64,000 nucleotides of DNA, from assembly GCA_019914945.1 (NCBI GenBank), contig CM034109.1, positions 1,240,001 to 1,304,000 of the forward strand, in the 5' to 3' direction. The position numbers were made by a program, and so were the translations under genes. Below, in pieces: positions 55,431 through 64,000 of this stretch; the first letter of the stretch is position 1; every line of letters begins with the position of its first letter. This DNA is from Typha latifolia. Its lineage: Eukaryota > Streptophyta > Magnoliopsida > Poales > Typhaceae. The notes below the pieces were generated by a model. That model was not told where the DNA came from. It ran no database searches and saw only the letters and a list, made by a program, of their open reading frames with translations.

Positions 55431-57070
55431 AGCCTTCTGAAGTCATGGATTTAATGGTTTCTGAATGAATTGATTCTAAGGTTAGAGTGAAAAGATATTG
55501 CTGAAACGTTAAAGAAAGATCAAAATGGAACAGAAAAGAAAATATCAATATTGGGTGGTCGTCGGAGGGTGGAGGTCGGTCATGGGATAGAGTGGCTTGT
55601 GAGAAGAGTTGTAGATTAGGTTTAGTAACTTGGTAGGGTTTCTAAGATATGATCTATTTCTAAGAAAGCGAAAATAATTTAACAGCTATGATTAAAAGAT
55701 AAAGGCAAAATTAATATTCAGTCCATGCTCCTATTAATCATGGGTGGCTCGAGCCAAATCTTAGCCACTAATGGTTTGATCTAGGGTCTTAGTGCATGCG
55801 GTTGGTCCAAGGAAGGTGCTGACGGTTGCTTGAATCGAAAGTACCTAGATTACCATCGGTGGAAAGCTAGGATTTTCGGCCCTAACTTTCACCATGGGTA
55901 GGGAAGACGATGTTGCTAGGGGATGCTCTAGTGTTGCTATGGCCGAGGGCTCAACTGCGCAGGGATGGAGGGTGCTCACTATTATTGATGCTTGAAGGTG
56001 GCGGCGTAGGTTGGACGTGCCGGGCTAGGAGAATGGCTATCAAGCCTTGGATTGCCTTCTCAATCCTCTTGGAGCTCTTCTTCAAGTTCTCCTTCATTTC
56101 ATCTGAAAGTTCTTTGAATAATGCCTTCCCCTATGCTGGTGGCTCGTCATCGGCGGTTGCTGGTGGTGCCGAGGAAACCTCCGCAAGGATGGAGACGAGT
56201 TTTTCATCCTCCATGGCTGCAATCCCCTAGGTTAGCTTTACATCATGTGTTCACCATTGCTTGAGGAACGTCGACTCTGATACCAATGTTACGAATCGGC
56301 TTGACTAGATTCGATCAATTTCTAGATAGAAATTTATATAAAAATTTTAAGAGAGTTTTTGGTAGATCTGGTCGTTGGATCGAAATAAAATTTTGATAGA
56401 TTGTAGCTCTAGAATAGATCTTTTTATTGAATCTAGTTTCTCATAGATCAGATGGCTAGTTTAGAAGATATCTTTAGAAAATTGGATAAAGGTTGGAGGG
56501 TCAGCTCTGATACCAAATTTACGAACCAGATTTATAACAATTCGGACATAAGAAAATTATGAAAATTTAGATAGTGATAGCCGCATGAGATAGAGTTCTA
56601 ATAGCTTTTGTTTCACATCAATAAGATATTTGCATAAAAAGATATAATTAAAATAGTGTAGTAAGGTAAGAACAAGGTAGAACGGTAAATATCCGACGTC
56701 GCGGAGGTTGTTTGAGGGTGACGGACGGCCGACCCATAGCCACCATCACCTCCATGAGCTATCCTACCTTACGGCCGTTCATCACCACCCTTGGCCGTCC
56801 GCCACCCTCTGACGATCGCCAAAACATCAGATATTTACCGTTTTGCCTCATTCTAACGTTGCTCCACTATTTTAATTATATCTTTTCATGCAAATATTTG
56901 ATTGACATGAAATGAGAGCTATTAGAACCCTATCTCATGAGGCTACCACTATTTAAATTTTTTAAATTTTTTTACGTCCGATCGGTCCAAATCCGATTCT
57001 AACACTGCTAGAAATTTAATCCCAAATATTCTCACATGTAAATGAAGCTTTGACATTGTGGCAAGAATTC
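55430..57070 (-). mobile_element. LTR retrotransposon remnant, minus orientation, with primer-binding sites and gag start
   Basis: GCTCTGATACCA at 56505-56516 is the reverse complement of TGGTATCAGAGC, the initiator-tRNA-Met primer-binding site. A second copy with one change is at 56274-56285. Downstream on the minus strand (56230 to about 55920) a frame begins MEDEKLVSILAEVSS and continues with ELSDEMKENLKKSSKRIEKA, a gag-like start broken by stops. LTR-like sequence (56640-57070) matches 700-1655 in part. Degenerate. The plus-strand frame at 55910-56230 is its shadow. Confidence 0.5.
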
Positions 57071-57128
57071 AAACACTTGCTTCAAGTACGTGGTATAAGA
57101 TTAAGTATGCATCAACAAAATTTGGTTG

Positions 57129-57310
57129 TATGCATAAACTATTTCCTGAGAAATCAAGGCGACCTCAACATGAAAAAGATGGTTCCATCGTGGTATTCTA
57201 AATTTTGCCCTATTATGACCACTAAGTCAAGCAATAGGGACAAATTAAATTTCCAAAGGAAAAAAAAGAATAGCCAGTATCAAGTGGACAGAGATCTTAG
57301 TAGTTGAGGA
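57129..57310 (-). pseudogene. Chimeric RLP relic: island piece joined to an RLP promoter piece
   Basis: 57129-57220 matches the island/LRR 24 junction (TTTCCTGAGAAATCAAGG, GGTATTCTAAATTTTGCCC). It joins at CCACTAAGTCAAGCAATAGGG to the W-box region of the RLP promoter (57222-57280). The whole of the receptor from promoter to island is thus deleted between them. Confidence 0.6.
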
Positions 57311-57509
57311 ATTAAGAAGGCAAGATAAATGACGAGATAACCATACATCATGTTTCCTCCCTAAATAATCTACAAGTTAGATTTAAATTTTTTAAATAAT
57401 TTTCTTATGTCTAGATCGGTCCTTATATAGTTCGTAACACTTAACCTTAATTACATTTTATCCTTTTATATATAAATTTACTTTATTCTTCCAAGTGTAT
57501 ACTTCCATA

Positions 57510-57680
57510 GATTAATCATGTGGTCTTTGAAAGAGAGAAGTGTATCCCTCTCAAGAACAATGTAACTACCGTTGTGTTTGAGATAGAGTAGGAGTGGTGA
57601 ATTTGGTGAACAGAATATGCCAAAGCTAAATGTTTAGGAGCAGCAATCGGATAAAGAATTTGTGCATGGCTATTAAACTT
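57510..57680 (-). pseudogene. RLP 5'-end relic, second copy of the diverged lineage
   Basis: Parallels 50204-50413 and its upstream (TTGGGGCACATACTTTGGAAAT versus GTGGGGCACAAACTTTGCAAAT). Minus-strand pieces read MHKFFIRLLLLNI and, in another frame, CSLERDTLLSFKDHM-like text. Frameshifted. Confidence 0.5.
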
Positions 57681-57849
57681 CTTCTTTTTAATTTATAACT
57701 ATTGGGGCACATACTTTGGAAATATCAAATTTCCCTTATTTATTAGCTATCACAATATATGTTATTCAAGAGCACGTCTATGCTAGCTCATATTTAAGTC
57801 TTCACGGTCTCGCAATGATATTGATAGTTACAATAACTTATCGAGCTGA

Positions 57850-58070
57850 TCCTAACTAGAAACGAAGACTTGCTATGCGACTTGTTATTAGAAATGATGC
57901 GGATTATGGCAATTCTAATGGATGTGAAAAGGAGACTGAAAGAGTATGCAATTCATCTAGTTGTAAGATACTGAAAATTATAATAGTTTCTAAACATATA
58001 GAGAAAAGAAAGGATCACGAAGCTTAGTAGCCTATATATGAAAGTGAATGTCACCATTTTTTTTCTTCAC
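57850..58070. repeat. Upstream-module copy, matches 26972-27200
   Basis: GAAGACTTGCTATGCGACTTG near 57867, same block as upstream of RLP-4. Confidence 0.5.
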
Positions 58071-58074
58071 TTCT

Positions 58075-58345
58075 AAGGAATGCAGTTGGTTGCACATAGA
58101 TGATGAGATAGTTCCACTGATATGGTTATTTGAAAGAAACAAGTAATTCAACTCTATAGCTCCAAAGTTTAGTGGTAGTAGACTTGATATATAATTTGTT
58201 GAGAGATCTAAGAATAAAAGACTGCTCGGTAATTATGGTACCTAGCCTTCGAGCTGATTTGAATGCATGTTTATAGAAAATCCTACTGACAAAAACTCCG
58301 GAGTCATTGGTAACACCCCGCTGATCTAGTTCAGGGAGAGATTAA
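58075..58345 (-). pseudogene. RLP relic covering LRR 15-19
   Basis: Aligns on the minus strand with LRR 15-19 (TGGTTGCACATAGATGATGAG, AGTTTAGTGGTAGTAGACTTG, GTCATTGGTAACACCCCGCTGATC). Contains stops and changes at conserved leucines. It interrupts a block that is continuous at 27000-27250, so it was inserted or deleted differently in the two copies. Confidence 0.6.
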
Positions 58346-59104
58346 TATTTAATATCCCATGTCCAAAATTTTAATGGAAATAATAAATATTCTTCATATT
58401 ATGATCTAGATTTGACTTCATATTTTATTTAGCAGCATTAATGCACATTATAATTTCTGCAATTTTCGGTTGATCATAACATTTAATCGAGCCCAATTTA
58501 ACTTCTAAGGAGCCTGAATTAAATTTACGGCTCAACATAAGACCTTATGTAGTAGTGAAAATGGATCAGATATGAATTGTATAGTGTTCAACTAGCATCT
58601 GAATTTATATTTTTGGTTCAGATACGGATTTGGATATGAATATAGTAAAATTTAAAATTATATCTTAACTAAACAGATTGAATAATTTTCGAACAAAAAG
58701 TCAGATCTAAAATGAATTGGATAACTTTCGAATAACAAAGTTTAAAAATTAATTTGACCCATTTTCAACCCTGGCTATGCGAAACGAATGTGATGATTTT
58801 TTCCCCTTCTTTAATATCTCTTGCCATTCAAACACTTGCTTAATAGTACTTGGTTGAAGTACGATTGTATGCGTCAACATGTAATTTTACTTGCTATTCA
58901 ATCCTTATTTATTACGACCACATATTACAATTAATAAGGTGCTCTTTATTTATATTTTTATGTCATTTGTTACTAAATATCTATTTAAAATATAAATTTG
59001 TACTTATTATTATGACCTAAGTAACTATATTTTTAGATTAAAGTGTTCTTACTTTATTTTTGGATGGGGAGAGAGATGTTTTCCCTTTAATGCTAGTTCT
59101 TACT
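58346..59104. other. Spacer with an unidentified insertion, no gene seen
   Basis: 58440-58790 has no match elsewhere in the window. From 58800 the sequence rejoins the block behind RLP-5 (27210-27500), for example ATTCAAACACTTGCTTAATAG and GATGTTTTCCCTTTAATGC. Confidence 0.35.
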
Positions 59105-59513
59105 TTATTCTTTAATTAACACTTCATATTTGTACCTAAAACCCCTATTTTTCTCTATAATTTTTATATAATATTATAATATTATTTTGACCAACAATAG
59201 TATATGATTTATATAAATTACTAAATATTTGTGAAAAATTTCTAACATTGACCCACCCTTCTTAAAGTTATATCCCCATCCTAATCCTATTCCACTAGAG
59301 AAAAATTTAGATATTTTAGGAATTATCTATAGTATTTTTAATAGAATATTTTTTTGTTTATTACCTTTTTTATTTGAGAACGATTAGTTTAATTAACTCA
59401 AAGTGTTATATAAAAATTATAAAGAAAAAAGAGAATTTATATTATAAAATTTTTAAAGACAGAGTGTTAATTCAAAAATAATAAATGTAGAGTGTTATTT
59501 GAAAAGTTCCAAC
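59105..59513. mobile_element. MITE-like element behind RLP-8, left end missing
   Basis: Internal sequence and the right terminal repeat (GTGTTATTTGAAAAGTTCC) are present and followed by AATAAT at 59514-59519. The left terminal repeat is lost. Confidence 0.55.
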
Positions 59514-59866
59514 AATAATTTATGCAACTGGAGCTGCAGTAAAATCTACATTAAGGTCGATTATTTAACCATTATTTAAAACTACGATGAGAAGTAAATA
59601 CCAATCCATTTATCTCGCATGGTCAATGGCATATATTTATGAAGCATATCTAAGCTAAGCATATATATTGACATGATTTCTCAGTCGGCATAAGTATACA
59701 AGTGGAATAGTTAATACATTATACTAATTTCTGCATGTGTGTCATAAGTATAAACAGAAGATTATATATTATATGTTGGGTTTGGCCTTTTAAGCCTTTG
59801 ATCAGTGACCGATCTCCATAGTTCGAACCTTCCAAACTCCTTCAATAGCAACGCTGCTCCTCTGCT
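59514..59866 (-). other. Conserved 3' flank of RLP-8
   Basis: Closest to the 3' flank of RLP-1, in inverted orientation. Confidence 0.45.
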
Positions 59867-62683
59867 TTATTTCTTCTTAATCCTGGCATTGAGTCTAGCC
59901 CACTTAAGAACCATAAATACATACATTCTATCACAGATGTCGTCAACGAAGAGAAAATATGTTGTTCTCCATGTCCTCTTAAACAACAAGGCACCAAAAA
60001 TCATCCAAAACCCCATTGCAAATCCTAGACCCATGCTGAGATAAAAAGATGACATATCGTATCCATCTTCATGTTCTGGAAGATCACTCATAGTAGTTTG
60101 ATTTCCTGAGCAATTCTTGGAAGTAGGAGGCCCACAAAGATTGTTGTTGCCGATGTAGATAGTTGGATCGAGGAATGTTTCAAGCTGACCTCCAGATGGA
60201 ATTCTTCCTAAGAGATTATTGTAGGACAAGTTCAAGTGGCTCAAAAAAGTTAGAACTGAGAGAATTGGAGGAATTTCACCAAAGAGCTCGTTATTTGACA
60301 GGTCAAGCGATTCCAATGACAGCAGACCATTGATCGTTTCTGGAATATTTCCAATCAATCGATTTGCTGACAAGTTCAAGTTTTTTAATCTAGCAAGGGC
60401 ACCTATCTGTTCAGGGATCTCTCCTGTTAAACTATTTCCAGACAAATCAAGGCTGAACAAGAAAAAGATATTGACTTTTCGATATTGCAAAATTTGCCCT
60501 TTTGTGATCACAAATAAGCTAAAGGGATCGCTGTAAACATCAATATTCTCAACTATATTTGCTGCAATTGTATTGAGATCACTTGTATATGGGGAGGTAA
60601 GTGTCATTGCTTTGAACTTCACGAGGGACAAATCTATGGTTCCTGATAGATTGTTGTGAGCAAGGTCCAAAACTTGAAGGTGGTCAAGTTTTGAAAGCTT
60701 AATAGGAATATGGCCAGAAAACATGTTATACTTCAATAGGAGGAAGACTAAATTGGGTAGTCTTGTTCCTATCCACGCTGGTAAGTTTTCAGTGAAGTTA
60801 TTATAAGAGAGATCAAGAAATGAAAGCTGTTGGCAACCTCAAAAAAATAAAGGGAATTTACCTGAGAGACTGTTGTTGTAGAAACTTACTATGACGAGAT
60901 AACAGCCGACATCTCTCCAATCACTTTTGGCTCTAAAAGAGTTACCACTTGTCTGGCATTGAGGAAGCTGTCCTGAGAGGTGGTTGTTTGATAGATCTAG
61001 GACTTCTAAGGATTGCAATTGGTTGCACAGAGATGATGGGATGGTTCCACTGATAAGGTTGTTTGAAAGAAGCAAGAAATTCAACTCTACAATTCCAAGG
61101 TTTAGTGGAAGTGGACCTGATATATAATTTCTTGAGAGATCTAAGTACCAAAGACCCATCGGTAACTTTGGTAACCGACCTTTGAACTGGTTTGAATGCA
61201 GGATTATAGATTCTGCTGTTGATAGGAACTCTAGAGTCATTGGTAACACTCCACTGATCTGGTTAAGGGAGAGGTCAAGATATTGGACTCGAGAAATTAC
61301 ATTCCAAAACCAATTTGGCAACTTGTCCGTGATTCCTGCACTAGACATACCTAGAAAAGTAATGTTAGTCTGTGATTGAATCCATGCAGGAAAATGAGGT
61401 CCTAGCTTGCAATAGCTCAAGTCGACTTCCTTCAATCTGAATGGAGGGATCCAATTTGGATGTACTCCCATGGTCAGGGAAGTGTTGTACAAGTATAGTG
61501 TCTCTAATCTCGTCAGGCTTGTAAAATGGTATTCTAATATCATGCCGACCAACTGGTTGGAACTCAATTCCAAGTAACTGAGATTAGTAAGCTTTCCTAT
61601 CCCGGAAGGTATGTAACCGGTGAGACTGTTGTAACCGAGATCAAGAGTGCTTAGACTGGTCATATTATCAATCCAATTTGGCAGGCTTCCATTCAAATTA
61701 TTTCCCCCCAAATACAATGATTGTATCTTGTGCGGTAGCCTCTCCATCAATTCTGCTATGTCCCCATTGATCTGATTCCATCTTAGATCGATCACTTTCA
61801 ATTTGTGTAGATTCTTCATAGTCTCCGGCATCATGCCGACGAGATCATTGCCTCTGAGCCAAAATTCTTCTAAGGAGGTCATGTTTCCTAATAGCCAATC
61901 AGGAATAGGACCATGAAAGTCGTTACCCTCAAGATCAAGGGTCACAAGTGCTGTGATATTAGAAGAGTAAAGAGGGAGAGAAGCGAGTGTGGCGTTGAGA
62001 TTACAATAGGATAGATCAAGGATTCTTAGAGAAGCTGGAAGCATGCTCAAGGCCTGTACCCAATCCACAGCAGCACTGAGGTTCACATAGCTCATATCGA
62101 GGTGCTTTAACGAAGAGAGACGCGGTAACCAAGCTACCAGATCAACCAAATGCAAATTGTAATTACCAGCAAGATCGAGATGGCGCAGCATAGTGAGATT
62201 ACCAAGCTGAGGAGGTACGCTACCACCGAAGTTTGCATTAGAGAGGTTGAGATACTTCAAGTTCTTGAAGGAGCCCATGAATTTCGGTATCTGCTGTCCT
62301 CCGAAGTAGTTGAAGCTTAGGTCGAGGTAGTTAAGATGCTCTAGAGCGAGAAGAGAAGGGCTAATGTTGCTGCTCATGGAAGCCCATGGAAACTCGTCAA
62401 GGTTGACTCGGAGGTCGAGCTTGACAACGTGCCCCGTCTTGTTGCTGCACAGGACACCCCTCCATCTGCAGCAATCTTGGCCTTCCCAAGAAGATAATAA
62501 ACTCCCATGTAGAGTATTGATGCCCTCCTTAAAGGTGAGAAGTGCATCTCTCTCACTTGCAACGCAACTTCCTCGTAGTTTGGTGGTCTCTAGAGATAGA
62601 GCGGGAGAGAAGATGTGGAGGAGTAGAAGGCAGAGACTTAGAACTAAAACTCCATGGGTGGTGGAGGACGTAAGCTTAGCCAT
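59867..62683 (-). pseudogene. RLP-8: full-length EIX2-like receptor-like gene with one in-frame TGA
   Basis: From MAKLTSS to the ancestral stop there are 938 codons in one frame, interrupted only by TGA at 60839-60841, where the family has CGA (arginine of PLFFRGCQ, LRR 20/21). It is a single C-to-T change at a CpG. Signal peptide, N-cap, LRR 1-20 lie before it (614 residues); after it come the rest of the LRRs, island, C-cap, EHEDGYD, membrane span and the IKKK tail, all undamaged. This suggests very recent loss, a segregating allele or, less likely, read-through. Translation to the stop would release a soluble 614-residue protein. The 5' end resembles RLP-3, the middle RLP-7 and the 3' end RLP-1. 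Confidence 0.9.
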
Positions 62684-63110
62684 TGTTTTATTATTCCCAC
62701 TCCACACAAACATATATAGTGGACCAAGTAAGTTATACAATCACTAAGAGGTGTTAAGAGATATCACATTGCATTGTTATTATGTTGTTCTTCTTTCTTC
62801 CGCTAGTACGTGACAAGATATGAAGTCCACTAAGTCAAGCAATAATAGTGACAAATTGAATTTCCAAGAAAGAAAAACACAATAGAATAGTAGTTGAAGC
62901 GGCGTAAGAAATAATTAATCAATTCCATGGTGTGATATGACATTGGAAGATAAACTATAAATCATGCATGCATTTTTCCTCACTAAATAATCCAAAGTCA
63001 TGAGACTCAAGATTCGTGTAATGCATGGCTCTCAGAGTCCAGCATTTCCAGTAGGATCGACTTAGTCCAAGTCAAAGTCTACCCCAATCAACATAGTAAA
63101 CTATTCTACG
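62684..63110 (-). promoter_or_regulatory. Proximal 5' region of RLP-8
   Basis: W-box core (AGTCAA on plus at 62833-62838), TACGTGAC near 62807-62814 and a distal AAGTCAAAGTC near 63070. Intact like those of RLP-1 and RLP-3. Confidence 0.4.
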
Positions 63111-64000
63111 AGAGAATAAAATATTGCATATATTAGTAAATGTTGTTTCCATTATTTTCAACAAAAGAAAAAATTTAGTAAAATTAACAAAACAATTATT
63201 TTTTGAATGCTAAAGTTTGAAAATTTTATTGATGGTTATAAAATTCTAACATCACTTCAAAATGAAGACTTGCTATATGACCTGACATTAAAATTGATTG
63301 ACTATGAGAATTTTGATGAATGTAGAATCTAAAATAAAACAAGAGGAGTATATAATTTAGAATAGTATTAAGATGCTAAAAATTTTAGGATTTAATTACT
63401 TTAGGAATAAGATTAATTTTAGAATATGTATTTTTTTTAAATAAATTTTTTATTTTAGATATAGGTATTTTTTATTCATTTGTATAATTTTTGAACAATA
63501 GTATAATAATTATCTTCGATGTGATATTAATAAAATAAAACATGGAAAAAATAGATTTTAAGGGTAAATTAGTAAGTAGATTAGTTTATGGTATGAAATC
63601 TAATTTTGATAAATAGTGTTTGTATTTTAGACCGTCATTATTATGATGTTTAGTTGTTCTTTTAAAATTAAGAGTTATATTCTGGAAAAAATAATTATTT
63701 TTTAAGTGAAAACAACGATTTGAATGACAATTAATTGCCATTTTTCTATCAAACAAAGAAATTGTTTTCTTTAAACTAGAATTTGAAAATTCTAGCAATG
63801 GTCATGGAATTCCAACATCAGTTTTTCCCAGGTAAAGATGAAGACTTGCAATATGATGTGACATTCAAATTGATATGACTATGAAAATTTTGACGGACTT
63901 AGAATCCAAATGAGGAAGAAAAAAAGTATTTAGAACGGTTCTAACACGCTAAAATTTTTATAGAATTTTATTAGTAAGCATATATGAACACTAGATTAGA
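63111..64000. repeat. 5' flank of RLP-8 with two upstream modules, continuing past the window
   Basis: Modules at about 63215-63330 and 63780-63910. The last 90 bases match 3318-3410 upstream of RLP-1 in inverted orientation up to the window end, so the shared flank continues outside. No gene. Confidence 0.5.

Noticed and set aside
55910..56230. 106-codon plus-strand frame
   Set aside because: Shadow of the gag-like sequence on the minus strand downstream of the primer-binding site.
56274..56516. tRNA gene at GCTCTGATACCA
   Set aside because: Only the 12-base primer-binding complement is present, with no cloverleaf around it.
56712..56915. 67-codon frame at 56712-56915
   Set aside because: Lies in an LTR-like repeat also present near 1130-1260, where the frame is not kept.
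1..64000. Kinase or NBS domains that would make these genes receptor kinases or NLRs
   Set aside because: No kinase or P-loop motifs found in any frame; all intact genes end about 37 residues after the membrane span.

Overview
The window is nuclear DNA from a flowering plant. It is AT-rich, full of degraded transposable elements, and carries long intronless genes for receptor-like proteins (RLPs) of the EIX2-like type: leucine-rich-repeat (LRR) cell-surface receptors that lack a kinase. The style of the LRR N-cap and C-terminus suggests a non-grass monocot, but the sequence alone does not settle the species.

Layout. RLP-1 (4679-7495, +) is intact and faces RLP-2 (8282-10384, -), which has lost its 3' quarter at an inversion junction. 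Then follow, all on the minus strand: RLP-3 (17131-20091, intact, with two extra LRRs), RLP-4 (25764-26961, broken), RLP-5 (28457-31267, intact), RLP-6 (37769-39966, broken), RLP-7 (45413-48217, intact) and RLP-8 (59867-62683, full length but for one in-frame TGA). Older relics lie at 14.1-14.5, 35.2-35.7, 49.7, 50.2-50.4, 52.5-52.75, 57.1-57.3, 57.5-57.7 and 58.1-58.3 kb. That gives four intact genes, one truncated gene, three pseudogenes and about eight relics: a birth-and-death resistance-type cluster.

Flanks were copied together with the genes. Each copy carries a conserved 5' region with W-box (TTGAC) and ACGTG motifs, an upstream repeat module present twice, and a conserved 3' flank ending in a short inverted-repeat transposon (MITE) at the same site. 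The stretch holding RLP-2 and RLP-3 (about 8.3-24.3 kb) corresponds, gene for gene and spacer for spacer, to the stretch holding RLP-5 and RLP-6 (about 28.5-41.5 kb). RLP-7 and RLP-8 are mosaics of the other copies.

Intact proteins have, in order, a signal peptide, an LRR N-cap, about 23 LRRs, an island, four LRRs, a C-cap, an acidic juxtamembrane stretch, one membrane span with a GxxxG motif and a basic tail of about 37 residues. By analogy with EIX/Cf receptors they should sit in the plasma membrane and signal through SOBIR1/BAK1-type kinases; this is family knowledge and is not shown here. The rest is transposon debris (Copia gag relics, LTR-like pieces, an RNase H-like relic), a CpG-rich 53-bp tandem repeat at 53.47-53.83 kb and a GC-rich gene fragment of unknown origin at 22.99-23.56 kb. 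No tRNA, rRNA, CRISPR array or kinase gene was seen.
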